NCBI GenBank assembly: GCA_902826455.1
Contig: CADEEV010000020.1
Coordinates: 1-64,000 of the forward strand
DNA: 64,000 nt
Direction of reading: 5' to 3'
DNA from: an uncultured Acidobacteriota bacterium
GTDB lineage: Bacteria > Acidobacteriota > Vicinamibacteria > Fen-336
A model generated the notes under the pieces. That model saw only the letters and a program-made list of their open reading frames with translations, did no database searches and had not been told where the DNA came from. The stretch's first letter is position 1; each line of letters opens with the position of its first letter. Of the stretch, positions 33,141 through 42,222 are shown piece by piece. The translations under genes and the position numbers were made by a program.

Positions 33141-34679
33141 ATGCACGGCATGCTCGCGATCGTCGTCGAACTGCTGCTGATCGCGGCGGCCGTGGGCCTG
33201 ATCGCACGGCGCATCCGCGTCCACTACAGCATCGCCCTGGTGATCGCCGGCGTGCTGGTCGGAGCCTCGCGCCTGCTCCCCCCGACCCACCTCGACCCCG
33301 AGGTCGTGCTCCAGATCTTCCTGCCGATCCTGCTCTTCGAGGCGGCGATCGCGACCGACGCCGAGCGGCTCCGGCAGAACCTGGCGCCGGTCGTGCTGCT
33401 CTCGGTTCCCGGGCTGCTCGCGAGCGTCGGCGTCGCCGGCACCGTCCTGCACTACGGCCTCGGCCTCGAATGGCCCGTGGCGCTGCTGCTGGGGGCGATC
33501 CTCGCGGCGACCGACACGATCGCGGTGATCGCCGGCTTCCGGAAGGTCCGGGCGCCGGCGCGGCTCTCGACGATCGTCGAGAACGAGAGCCTGTTCAATG
33601 ACGGCACCGCCCTCGTCGCCTTCTCCACGATCCTGGCCGTGGCGCTCACCGGCCGCTTCGATCCCGCGCGAGGCATGGTCGAGCTCGTCTGGGTGACGGC
33701 CGGCGGCCTCGTCACTGGGATCGCGATCGGCGCCCTCGCCGCGCTCCTGATGCGCAGCATCGACGACCACCTGATGGAGATCCTGCTGACGGTGGTCGTG
33801 GCCTACGCCGCGTCCCTCGGCGCCGAGACGATCCACGCCTCGCCGATCCTTGCCGTGGTGGCCGCCGGCATCACGACCCGCGAGGTGGCCTGGAGCGGGC
33901 TCAGTGCCACGGGCAAGGTCGCGATCCGCTCCTTCTGGGAGGTGGCGGCGTTCGGGGTCAACAGCGTCGTGTTCCTGCTCGTGGGCCTCCAGCTCGACTT
34001 CCCGGCGCTGCTCCTCGCGTCGCCCGCGATCGGCTTCGGCCTCCTGGCGCTGACCCTCGGGCGCGCCGCGTCCATCTATCCGTTCCTCGCCCTGCTGCGC
34101 CGGACCGCGTCCCGCGTGCCGATGCCCTGGCAGCACCTGCTGCTGTGGGGGAACCTGAAGGGCAGCCTCTCGATGGCGCTGGCCCTCAGCCTTCCCGTCG
34201 CTCTCGCGCAGCGCGACCTCATCACGGCCGTGGTGTTCGGATGCGCGCTCGTGACCCTGACGGTCCAGGGCCTGAGCCTCGCCCGCGTCGCGCGGGCGCT
34301 GGGCCTGGGCCGCATCGGCAAGGCCGAGGAGCGCCTCGAGGAGGAGCAGGCGCGGCTCCTGGCCGCGCGCGCCGCCCAGACGGAGCTCGATCGCCTGCAG
34401 CGCGTCGGCCTCGTGCCCCATGCGGTGTTCCAGCGCATGCGGGCGGCCTACCAGGGCGTCATCGCGCGCAGCGAGAAGGAGCTCCGCGAGCTCCTCGTGG
34501 TCCATTCCACCGAGGAGGCGCGCCACACCCAGGCCGTGACGCGCCGCCTGCTGGCCGTGGAGAAGAGCGCACTCCAGGACGCGATCAACGCCGGCTTCGT
34601 GCGCGAGGAAGTCGTGGTCGAGCTGATCGCGAACATCGACCGCCGCATCGGCGACGAGCCGGGCGAAAGGGAGCACTGA
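33141..34679 (+). CDS. CPA1-type Na+(K+)/H+ antiporter
   Basis: 512 aa. The first ~390 residues form about 12 TM helices with the CPA1 motifs ILLFEAAIATD and AATDTIAVIAG and the ion-binding Asn-Asp of NESLFNDGTALVAFS. The last ~120 residues are a cytoplasmic helical tail (EERLEEEQARLLAARAAQ onward). It should expel Na+ or K+ in exchange for protons. A TATCAT (33126-33131) sits 15 bp before the ATG with no Shine-Dalgarno. The TrkA-type gene follows after one base. Confidence 0.92.
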   Translation: MHGMLAIVVELLLIAAAVGLIARRIRVHYSIALVIAGVLVGASRLLPPTHLDPEVVLQIFLPILLFEAAIATDAERLRQNLAPVVLLSVPGLLASVGVAGTVLHYGLGLEWPVALLLGAILAATDTIAVIAGFRKVRAPARLSTIVENESLFNDGTALVAFSTILAVALTGRFDPARGMVELVWVTAGGLVTGIAIGALAALLMRSIDDHLMEILLTVVVAYAASLGAETIHASPILAVVAAGITTREVAWSGLSATGKVAIRSFWEVAAFGVNSVVFLLVGLQLDFPALLLASPAIGFGLLALTLGRAASIYPFLALLRRTASRVPMPWQHLLLWGNLKGSLSMALALSLPVALAQRDLITAVVFGCALVTLTVQGLSLARVARALGLGRIGKAEERLEEEQARLLAARAAQTELDRLQRVGLVPHAVFQRMRAAYQGVIARSEKELRELLVVHSTEEARHTQAVTRRLLAVEKSALQDAINAGFVREEVVVELIANIDRRIGDEPGEREH

Positions 34680-34680
34680 C

Positions 34681-35367
34681 ATGTACGTGGTCGTGGCCGG
34701 TGGCGGGCACATGGGCACCCACCTCGTCGCGCGCCTCGTGGCCGAGGGCCACGAGACCGTCGTGATCGACGTGGACCGCGAGGTGACCGAGCGCATCTTC
34801 TCGGAGCAGGGCGTCGTGGTCTTCACGGGCAGCGCCACCGACCTGGGCGTCCTCGAGGAAGCGGGCCTCAAGCGGGCCGACGTGGCCGTGGCCATGACCG
34901 GCCGCGACTCCGACAACCTCGCCTTCTGCCTGCTGGCGCGCCACTGCGGCGTCGCGCGGGTGCTGGCCCGCATGCTGAACCCGCGCTACGAGGTGCCCTA
35001 CAAGCTGGTCGGCGCCACGAAGATCCACAGCGAGGCCAACATCCTCGTGGACTCGTTCATGACGTCGATCGACTATCCCGAGATCGGCGGCCTGATGCAG
35101 GTCGGTCGCGGCGACCTCGTCGCCTTCGACGTGCCGATCCCGATGGGCTCCGCGGTCGACGGCCTGACGATCGCCGACATCGTGCAGCGGCCGGGCTTCC
35201 CGAAGCGCTGCGTGTTCATCGGCGTCGAGCGCGAGAACGGCGACGTCGAGGTTCCCAAGGGCGCGACCGTCATCCACGGCGGGGCCCGCGTCATCGTGGC
35301 CGCCCACCGGCCGGACCTGCCACAGCTCCTGCGGCAGCTGGCGCCCCCGCCCGCCCCTCAGGCCTGA
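34681..35367 (+). CDS. TrkA-type (RCK) NAD-binding regulatory protein
   Basis: 228 aa with a Rossmann RCK_N domain (VVVAGGGHMGTHLVARL, GxGxxG; VIDVDRE acidic end of beta-2; MTGRDSDNLAFCLLAR) and an RCK_C domain (~140-215, LVAFDVPIPMGSAVDG). These proteins gate K+ channels and some antiporters in response to nucleotides. Being translationally adjacent to the antiporter, it probably controls it in trans. The 3' end overlaps the convergent phosphatase gene by 10 bp. Confidence 0.9.
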   Translation: MYVVVAGGGHMGTHLVARLVAEGHETVVIDVDREVTERIFSEQGVVVFTGSATDLGVLEEAGLKRADVAVAMTGRDSDNLAFCLLARHCGVARVLARMLNPRYEVPYKLVGATKIHSEANILVDSFMTSIDYPEIGGLMQVGRGDLVAFDVPIPMGSAVDGLTIADIVQRPGFPKRCVFIGVERENGDVEVPKGATVIHGGARVIVAAHRPDLPQLLRQLAPPPAPQA

Positions 35368-36155
35368 GCCAGCCGCTCTCCCGCCAGTACGGCGAGCACC
35401 GCGGCGTTCCAGCCCACCGGGCCGGGAGCCGGCGCGCGCTCGGCGTCGGGAAACGCCGCGGCGAGGCCGGGATCGACGGCGCCGCCGGGCCGCGGCACCA
35501 GGATCGGGCGATCCACCGCGTGGAGCAGCGGCTCGTCGTTGGCCGCGTCGCCCAGGCCCACGGTCGCGAAGGCCCGGCCCTCGTGAGCGGCCAGGCGCAG
35601 CCACTCGCGCAGCGCCAGGCCCTTGTCGCCGCGCCCGGTCAGGTGGTGGAAGCGGCCACCGTGGGTGACGCGCAGTTCGCGGCGCTCCGCGAGCTCCACG
35701 ATGCGCGGCAGCGCTTCCGGCGTGTCGAGCACGAACGGTTCGTCGTACTCGCGGCGGCGGGCGCGCTCGGCGGCCTCCAGCGACAGGCCACTGAGGCGGG
35801 CGATCTGGGGCGCGCTCAGGCTCGAGAAGCCGCGCACCCGCGCGCCGGCCTCGGCGGCGATCTCGGCGAGAGCCGTGACGAGGTCGGCGTGGCGGGCGCC
35901 GAGCACGTGGACGGCGCCGCCGCTCTCCGCGGGCATCACGAAGGCTCCGCCGTTCTCGACGATCATCGGTCCCGCGAGACCCAGGTCCCGCGACAAGGGC
36001 TCCATCTCCGCCCGCGTCTTGCTGCTGCACAGCACGAGGGGCACGCGCCGGGCCCGCAGCGCCGCCACGGCGTCGCGCGCCGGCGCCCAGGAATAGCTCA
36101 CGCTGTCGAGCAGGGTGCCGTCGAGATCGGTCGCGACCAGGAGCGGCGCCGTCAC
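35358..36155 (-). CDS. HAD-IIB phosphatase, likely glucosyl/mannosyl-3-phosphoglycerate phosphatase
   Basis: 265 aa. HAD motif I is LVATDLDGTLLDS (nucleophile first Asp), motif II is in VLCSSKTRAEM, and motif IV is GLGDAANDEPLL. The cap and the SSKTRAE segment fit the MPGP family, which dephosphorylates mannosyl- or glucosyl-3-phosphoglycerate. Its GTG start overlaps the stop of the GpgS gene (GTGA), so the two steps of glucosylglycerate synthesis are coupled. Confidence 0.9.
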   Translation of the reverse strand: MTAPLLVATDLDGTLLDSVSYSWAPARDAVAALRARRVPLVLCSSKTRAEMEPLSRDLGLAGPMIVENGGAFVMPAESGGAVHVLGARHADLVTALAEIAAEAGARVRGFSSLSAPQIARLSGLSLEAAERARRREYDEPFVLDTPEALPRIVELAERRELRVTHGGRFHHLTGRGDKGLALREWLRLAAHEGRAFATVGLGDAANDEPLLHAVDRPILVPRPGGAVDPGLAAAFPDAERAPAPGPVGWNAAVLAVLAGERLAQA

Positions 36156-37399
36156 GCGAGGACCGTTCCGGCCGCGTTGCGCGCCGGCACGCCCTCGGAG
36201 GAGCGCCGCACGGCGTCGAGCAGGCGCAGGCCCGCGTCGGGCACTCCCGCCCAGACGCGCACCCAGTTGGGCACGAGGGGCGCGCCCAGTGGATCGGCGA
36301 GGAACTCGTCGATCGACGTCCGGAGGGCTCCGGCGAACACCTGGACGCTCGACTCCTCGTCGTGGCGGTCGTAGACGAGGCCGTTGACGGTCGCGACCGC
36401 GTAGCTGTCCGCGATCGCGTCCTCCGCCTCGCGCTGGTAGGCGGCGAGGAGACTCCGCAGGAGACCGCCCGAGAGGTTGACGCCGGCGGCGGCCAGGGTG
36501 CGCAGGAGATGCTTCACCACGTCCTTGGCCATGCGGTGAACGCCTTTCGACGCGTCGTCGGCCGACAACTCCTGGTGCTTGTGGTCGTAGCGCTCGGCGA
36601 GCTCGACCTGGCAGATCCGGTTCGCGGCGCGGTGCCGCAGCGCTTCGAAGATCGTGACGATCTCGAGGCCCCAGTCGCACGGCAGGCGCATGCGCTGCGC
36701 CAGGTCGCACTTGACCGCGAACTCGCCCGAGAGTGCGTAGCGGAACGAGGCGACGTAGCGCACGTAGGGATCCTGGCCCATCAGGCGCGTGAAGGCCGCG
36801 AGCAGCGGCGCGAGCAACAGGCGCGTGACGCGCCCGTGGAGGCGATCCGAGACGCGGGCGTAGTAGCCCTTCACGAAGTCGAAGTCGACCGACGGGTCGA
36901 CCGCCGGCAGGATCAGGCGCGCCAGCATCTCGCGGCTGAAGTTGACGACGTCGGCGTCCTGGAACGCCATGTACTCCGCGCGCTCCTCGGCGAGCACGTA
37001 GCCCATGGCGAGCCAGCAGGCGCGGCCCTTGCCCGGCTCGCCGGTGTACAGGCCGGCGGCGGCCATCTGCTCGACGAACTGCTCGACGGCCGGCGCCTCG
37101 TTCCAGAGCACGACCTTGCGTCCCGGGTAGCTCGCGAAGAAGGACGTGGCGCGGGCGTAGTCCCAGACCGTGGCGCGGTTGAGGGAGATGACGAGGGTAT
37201 CGAGGTAGTCGACCTGCTTGAGCTCGGCCAGGATGCGGCCGAGCGCCGGCCGGTCCATCTCGGACGGCACCATCGGCACCACGAGAGAGACGGGGAAGCG
37301 CCCCGTGTAGAGCTTCAGCTGGGCCTCGAGCTCTTCGATGGGGCGCGCGAAGAGCCGGGGCAGCGCCGTGACGGGGCCGCTCTGGTGAAAATCGCTCAT
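36152..37399 (-). CDS. gpgS: Glucosyl-3-phosphoglycerate synthase-like glycosyltransferase (GT81)
   Basis: 415 aa retaining glycosyltransferase of the GpgS/MGS group. Visible features are the nucleotide-sugar site SLVVPMVPSEMDRPALGRIL, the metal-binding DAD in AFQDADVVNFSREML, and the acceptor-site region CDWGLEIVTIFEALRHR. It would use an NDP-glucose (likely UDP- or GDP-glucose) and 3-phosphoglycerate. Together with the downstream phosphatase it should make the compatible solute glucosylglycerate. The choice of glucosyl over mannosyl donor rests on GT81-like appearance and the phosphorylase neighbour. Confidence 0.85.
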   Translation of the reverse strand: MSDFHQSGPVTALPRLFARPIEELEAQLKLYTGRFPVSLVVPMVPSEMDRPALGRILAELKQVDYLDTLVISLNRATVWDYARATSFFASYPGRKVVLWNEAPAVEQFVEQMAAAGLYTGEPGKGRACWLAMGYVLAEERAEYMAFQDADVVNFSREMLARLILPAVDPSVDFDFVKGYYARVSDRLHGRVTRLLLAPLLAAFTRLMGQDPYVRYVASFRYALSGEFAVKCDLAQRMRLPCDWGLEIVTIFEALRHRAANRICQVELAERYDHKHQELSADDASKGVHRMAKDVVKHLLRTLAAAGVNLSGGLLRSLLAAYQREAEDAIADSYAVATVNGLVYDRHDEESSVQVFAGALRTSIDEFLADPLGAPLVPNWVRVWAGVPDAGLRLLDAVRRSSEGVPARNAAGTVLA

Positions 37400-37506
37400 G
37401 GGGACCTCGGACGGAGGGACGGCTCCTGGTCGTCGCCTTGAACGCGTGCCTCCACCCCCGAGGGAGTGGCGCACTGGAAACTCCTACTATAGCGGAGGGT
37501 CGACCC

Positions 37507-38634
37507 TCAGCTCGCCGCGGGTCGACTTTCCACGACCGGGAGCGGCCCCGTGTCCGACGCCGTGGCCGGCCGCAGGACGTCGCGGTAGATCCGGATCGCC
37601 GAGAGCACCAGGGACAGGATCACGGGGCCGATGAGGAAGCCGAGCGGTCCGAAAGTCAGCAGCCCGCCGAGGATCGACAGGAACGCCGTGAGCGGGTGGA
37701 TGCGGGCGGCTCCGCCGAGGATCAGGGGCTTCACGACGTTGTCGATGCCGCTGATCAGGAGCGTTCCGTAGATCAGCATCCCGATCCACTGCCAGTCTTC
37801 GCCGTTGAAGAACAGGTACACGACGGCGGGAACCCAGCCGAGCGCCGAGCCCAGCAACGGGACGAGCGCCGCGAGGAACACGAGAACGCTCCAGAACAAC
37901 GGCGAGGGCACGCCGAAGAACGCGAGGCCCGGCGCGGCCACGATTCCCTGGACGATCGGGACGAGGATCATCGCCTTGAACACGCCCTGGACCGTGAGGG
38001 AGAGGTGCTCCGCGATCGCCAGTTCCTGGGCCCCGGAAAGCGGAGAGATCGCGGTCGCCTCGCGACGCAGCGCGGCGCCGTCCTTCAGGAGGAAGAACAG
38101 CATCATCACGAACAGCAGGAGCTCGAAGAGCGCCTCGGTGAGACCGGCCACGGCCTGCTGCATCAGCGAGTTCGCCGTGACCGCCAGCCGGGAGAGGATC
38201 GCCGATGCGGCCTCGGAGGCCCCCTGTTCGTCAAAACGAAGGAAACCATGCAGCCAGGGGAAGCGTTGAGGCAGCGTCTCGCGCCAGAGCTCGCGCAGGG
38301 CCTCCGGTTGCAAGTGCGGCCGGACCCAGTCGAAGAACGTGATCGCGTGCTCGGACAGGATCGCGACCGAGACCAGCACCGGCACGAGCAGGACGACCGT
38401 GGTCACGAGGACCAGCACGCCGGCGGTCAGGGCGTGGCGGCCCCGGAGCACCACGGACAGGCGCCGTTGCGCGGGCGCCAGCAACAGTGCGACCGACGCG
38501 GCCACGGTGAACACCGCGAGGAAGTGCCGGAAGACGAGGAAGGCGAGTACCGCGATGCCGACGAGGAAGGCGAGCAGGGGATAGAGCACCCGGTTGCGAT
38601 CCGAGGCGCGTCGCCGTGGCACCGTGCCGGTCAT
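37507..38634 (-). CDS. AI-2E family transporter (PF01594-type)
   Basis: 375 aa with about eight TM helices, the family middle LLFVMMLFFLLKDGAALRRE and the C-terminal block GIDNVVKPLILGG with FLSILGGLLTFGPLGFLIGPVILSL. Members have been linked to AI-2 export and, in some organisms, Na+/H+ exchange. Given the neighbouring osmolyte and antiporter genes, an ion or solute role is possible. ATG 38646 is an alternative start. Confidence 0.88.
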   Translation of the reverse strand: MTGTVPRRRASDRNRVLYPLLAFLVGIAVLAFLVFRHFLAVFTVAASVALLLAPAQRRLSVVLRGRHALTAGVLVLVTTVVLLVPVLVSVAILSEHAITFFDWVRPHLQPEALRELWRETLPQRFPWLHGFLRFDEQGASEAASAILSRLAVTANSLMQQAVAGLTEALFELLLFVMMLFFLLKDGAALRREATAISPLSGAQELAIAEHLSLTVQGVFKAMILVPIVQGIVAAPGLAFFGVPSPLFWSVLVFLAALVPLLGSALGWVPAVVYLFFNGEDWQWIGMLIYGTLLISGIDNVVKPLILGGAARIHPLTAFLSILGGLLTFGPLGFLIGPVILSLVLSAIRIYRDVLRPATASDTGPLPVVESRPAAS

Positions 38635-38684
38635 GGGCGAGAGCATAGCGCAGAGCCGGGTGACGGCTCGGGGCGCGGAACGCA

Positions 38685-38690
38685 TAGAAT
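38685..38690 (+). promoter_or_regulatory. Candidate -10 element TAGAAT upstream of the HlyD cluster
   Basis: TAGAAT begins 16 bases before the GTG start at 38701, with a weak GTGACG (38660-38665) 19 bp upstream as a possible -35. No ribosome binding site lies between, so the transcript may be leaderless. Confidence 0.4.
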
Positions 38691-38700
38691 TCCTACACTC

Positions 38701-39738
38701 GTGACCCGCCGGATGCGCCGGAACCCTCGCCTGGCACTGCTGCTCCTGCCGGTCGCCTTCGCGTGCCGGAGCGCGCCGGCGGACAAGGCCGTGGACACCT
38801 CCGCTGCGAGCGAGGACGTGTTCCTCCTGACGGGCGAGCTCCATGCGATCGAGGCCGTGACGATCTCGACGCCACGGGTCCGGGGCGGCGGCGACATGCA
38901 GATCCGCTGGCTCGCCGAGGACGGGCGGGACGTGAAGGCCGGCGACCGTCTCGTCGACTTCGACTCGTCGCGCGTCCTCGAAGGTCTCGAGGAGAAGCGC
39001 CTGCGGCTGCGCCAGGCCCAGAACGAACGCGAGGCCAAGGAGCACAGCCTCCTCGCCGAGGCCGACGGCAAGCGCGCGGCCGTCGACAAGGCCGAGGTGG
39101 AGGCCGAGAAGGCCGCGATCGACGCGGCCGTGCCCCGGGAGCTGAGGCCGGCCGTGGAGTGGCGGCAGGTCCAGGCGACCTACATGGAGAGCCGGGCCGC
39201 CCTGGAGAAGGCGAGGCTCGAGGCGAAGGCCTTTGACGTCTCGGCGAGGGCCGACCTGGAGGTGGCGCGGCGCGCCGAGGAAAAGGCTCGGCGCGAGGTG
39301 GAGACGACCGAGGGTTCCTTGCAGGGACTCTCGATCGTGGCGCCGAAGGACGGCATCTTCCTCGTCGGGAACTACATGCGTTGGGGGCCCGATGGGCCGC
39401 GCAAGCTCCAGCCCGGCGACGCGGTCTGGACCGGCTTCACCCTCGCGTCGATCCCCGACCCGTCGCGGATGGACGTCGAGGCCACGCTCGCCGAGGTCGA
39501 TTTCGGGCGGGTCGTCCCCGGGATGAAGGCGCGCTGCATCCTCGACACCTACCCCGACAGGGTGTTCGAGGGCCGTGTCGAGGACGTGGGGGCCGTGGCC
39601 AGCGGGACCGCCAGCCGCTTCGGCATCGCGAGCCGCGCCTCCGGTTTCCCGGTGCGCGTGTCGCTGGCCACGACCGACCCGGTGATGCGGCCGGGGCTGT
39701 CGGTTCGCGTCGAGGTGCTCCGTGGCCCGGCTCGCTGA
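38701..39738 (+). CDS. HlyD-type adaptor, putative lipoprotein (first of three)
   Basis: 345 aa. The N-terminus ends in a candidate lipobox (LLLPVAFAC, with Cys about residue 22). Lipoyl halves flank a coiled-coil hairpin (~95-210). The C-terminal region has LAEVDFGRVVPGMKARCILDTYP and MRPGLSVRVEVL, typical of membrane fusion proteins. The start is GTG 38701 or ATG 38713. It overlaps the next adaptor by 17 bp. Confidence 0.87.
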   Translation: MTRRMRRNPRLALLLLPVAFACRSAPADKAVDTSAASEDVFLLTGELHAIEAVTISTPRVRGGGDMQIRWLAEDGRDVKAGDRLVDFDSSRVLEGLEEKRLRLRQAQNEREAKEHSLLAEADGKRAAVDKAEVEAEKAAIDAAVPRELRPAVEWRQVQATYMESRAALEKARLEAKAFDVSARADLEVARRAEEKARREVETTEGSLQGLSIVAPKDGIFLVGNYMRWGPDGPRKLQPGDAVWTGFTLASIPDPSRMDVEATLAEVDFGRVVPGMKARCILDTYPDRVFEGRVEDVGAVASGTASRFGIASRASGFPVRVSLATTDPVMRPGLSVRVEVLRGPAR

Positions 39739-40975
39739 GCGCCTGGCGCAGGCCGCACGCGATCGTCGCGCCCGGCTCGGCGCCGTCGGTGTGCTCCTCG
39801 TCGCCGCCCTCGCCCTGGGGTTCGGCCGCCCCGAGGGGCCCGAGACGGCCACGGTGAGACGGGACGATCTCGTGATGCGCGTCGACGTCGAAGGCGAGCT
39901 CGGCGCCGTGCGCTCGACGCAGATCGGGCCGCCGCCCGTCTCCGACGCGGACTTCAAGATCGCCTTCATGGCGCCCGAAGGCACGAGCGTCAAGCGTGGC
40001 GAGACGATCCTCGGGTTCGACACCGAAGCCCTCGAGCGCCAGCGCGCGGAGCGCGAGGCGGAATGGAAGGAGGCCGCAGCCAAGGTCGAGCAGAAGGAGA
40101 TCGCGCTCCGCCTCAAGCTGCTCGACATCGACCAGCGGACGGCCGAGGCCGAGGCGGGCTTCGGCAAGGCGACCCTCAAGGTCGAGGTCCCGGCCGACGT
40201 GCAGATGCGCATCGAGCTCGAGAAGGCGCGCCTCGACCAGCAGGGCCGCGAACGGGACCGTCAGAACCTGCGGGCGGAGCGCATCGCCGCCCGGATCCTG
40301 GCCGACGCGGAGCTCGCGGCCTTGACGAACGAGCGCGACCGCGCCCAGGGCCGTCTCCGGGAGCTCGACGCCGCCATCCTGCGCATGAGCGTCGCGGCGC
40401 CGCAGGACGGCATCGTCGTGTACCAGACCGACTGGGACGACGAGAAGAAGAAGGTCGGCGACTCGGTCTGGCGTGCCGAGCAGGTGCTCTCGTTGCCGGA
40501 CCTCAGCGAGATGCGCGGGGACGGCAGCGTCGACGAGGCCGACGGCGGCGCCCTGGCCGAGGGGCAACGCGTGACGTTGCGGCTCGAGGCACGTCCCGAT
40601 CTCGACCTCTTCGGAGCGGTGCGCAAGGTCGGTCGCACGGTTCGCCAAAAGTCGCGGCGCAGCCCGGGCAAGGTCTTCAAGGTGGAGATCGCCCTTGACG
40701 CGACGGACCCGACGCTGATGCGGCCGGCGATGCGCTTCCGGGGCGAGATCGAGACGGCCCGCCTGGGCGGCCTGCTGCTCGTCCCCCGCGACGCCGTGCA
40801 GCTGCGCGGGAACGGGCCGATCGCCTGGCGGCGGGGCTGGCTGGGCTGGAGCGAGGTGCGCCTGCGCCTGGGCCGCAGTTCCCGCGGCCAGGTCGAGGTC
40901 CTCGAGGGCCTGCGCGAGGGTGACCGCGTGAGCCTCGTGGATCTCCGTCAGACGTCGGGTCCGCGGGCCCGATGA
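39722..40975 (+). CDS. HlyD-type adaptor (second of three)
   Basis: 417 aa. One N-terminal TM (LGAVGVLLVAALALGFG) anchors it in the inner membrane. The biotinyl-lipoyl segment FMAPEGTSVKRGETILGFD and a coiled coil (~105-220) are followed by VAAPQDGIVVYQ and a beta-barrel with DATDPTLMRPAMRFRGEIE. The GTG start lies inside the upstream gene and its stop overlaps the next start (ATGA). Confidence 0.88.
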   Translation: MARLAERLAQAARDRRARLGAVGVLLVAALALGFGRPEGPETATVRRDDLVMRVDVEGELGAVRSTQIGPPPVSDADFKIAFMAPEGTSVKRGETILGFDTEALERQRAEREAEWKEAAAKVEQKEIALRLKLLDIDQRTAEAEAGFGKATLKVEVPADVQMRIELEKARLDQQGRERDRQNLRAERIAARILADAELAALTNERDRAQGRLRELDAAILRMSVAAPQDGIVVYQTDWDDEKKKVGDSVWRAEQVLSLPDLSEMRGDGSVDEADGGALAEGQRVTLRLEARPDLDLFGAVRKVGRTVRQKSRRSPGKVFKVEIALDATDPTLMRPAMRFRGEIETARLGGLLLVPRDAVQLRGNGPIAWRRGWLGWSEVRLRLGRSSRGQVEVLEGLREGDRVSLVDLRQTSGPRAR

Positions 40976-42222
40976 AGGCACGCCTGACCGCCGCCGGCGC
41001 CCTCGTCCTGCTCGTCGTCTGGAGCCTGTCGCGGATCGGCTCGTCCACCGGCAGCGTCGCGACCGCCGAGATCCAGCCCGGCCGCTTCGTCCGCGACGTC
41101 GTGGCCGCAGGCACCCTCGAGGCCGTACGTACGACCCCCATCGTCGTTCCCGCGGACGTGGAGCGCGAGCAACGCGTCGCGGTCCTGGCCCGGGACGGCG
41201 CGCGGCTCGCCGCGGGCGACCTCGTCGTGCAGTTCGACCCTTACGAGGCCCAGCGGGAGTCCGCCGACGGCCGCTCCGACCTGGCGTCGGCCCTGGCGCG
41301 CATGGAGAAAGCCGAGTCCGAGGGCGGGAGGAACGCGCGCAACTACACCCTCGACCGGGAGGTCGCGCAGGACGGCCTGGATCGGGCCGAGACCTTCCAG
41401 ATCACCGACGAGACGCTCTTCTCGCGCCACGCGATCATCGAGTCGCGCCTCGACCGCGAGCTGCTCACGAGACGCCTCGACGTCGCCGGCCAGAAGATCG
41501 ACACGAGCGCGCGGCTCTCGCGGACCGAGCGCGCTCTCGGGGAGATCGCGGCGGGCAAGGCCCGCTTCACGGTCTCGACGGCCGACAAGGGCCTCCGCGA
41601 GCTGCGCATCCTGACTCCCCACGCGGGCCTGCTCGTGCTGACACGGAACTGGCGCGGCGAGACGACGTTCGTCGGCGACTCTCTCTGGCCCGGGGAGAAG
41701 ATCGCCGAGATCCCGGACCTCACGGAGCTCGAGGCCAAGGTGCTGGTGCTTGAGGCCGACGCGGTGGGCCTCAAGGCGGGTCTCGCGGCCGAGCTGTCCA
41801 TCGACGGGCGGCCAGGCGCGGCCATCCCGGCCCGCGTGTCGCGCGTCGAGCCCCTCGCCAAGCCGCGCGACCGCCAGTCGCCCGTGAAGTACTTCGAGGC
41901 CGCGCTCGCCCTGCAGAAAACCGATCCCTCTTTCATGCGTCCCGGCCAGCGTGTGCGCGCGAGGATCCTGCTCGAGCAGGCCGACGGAGTGATCGCGATC
42001 CCGCGCGGCGCGCTCTTCGAGAAGGATGGCGTCCGCGTCGTCTACCGGCGCGGGCCGACGGGCTTCACCAGGGTTCCCGTCACGGTGGGCCGCAACAGCA
42101 TCTCGCGGGTCGTGATCGAGAGCGGGCTCGCGGCCGGGGACGTAGTGGCGCTCCGGGACCCGTCCGCGACGCGGGAGGCGCCCGGGGCGGGTGCTGCGCG
42201 CAGCGCTCCGGCGGCCCCGTGA
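40972..42222 (+). CDS. HlyD-type adaptor (third of three)
   Basis: 416 aa. An N-terminal TM (LTAAGALVLLVVWSLSRIG) is followed by lipoyl LARDGARLAAGDLVVQFDP, a shorter coiled coil, ILTPHAGLLVLTRNWRGE, and the C-terminal membrane-proximal part (PRGALFEKDGVRVVYRR, SGLAAGDVVALRDP). The last block resembles the ending of the adaptor at 21497, hinting at related exporters. GTGA overlap with the permease gene. Confidence 0.9.
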   Translation: MKARLTAAGALVLLVVWSLSRIGSSTGSVATAEIQPGRFVRDVVAAGTLEAVRTTPIVVPADVEREQRVAVLARDGARLAAGDLVVQFDPYEAQRESADGRSDLASALARMEKAESEGGRNARNYTLDREVAQDGLDRAETFQITDETLFSRHAIIESRLDRELLTRRLDVAGQKIDTSARLSRTERALGEIAAGKARFTVSTADKGLRELRILTPHAGLLVLTRNWRGETTFVGDSLWPGEKIAEIPDLTELEAKVLVLEADAVGLKAGLAAELSIDGRPGAAIPARVSRVEPLAKPRDRQSPVKYFEAALALQKTDPSFMRPGQRVRARILLEQADGVIAIPRGALFEKDGVRVVYRRGPTGFTRVPVTVGRNSISRVVIESGLAAGDVVALRDPSATREAPGAGAARSAPAAP

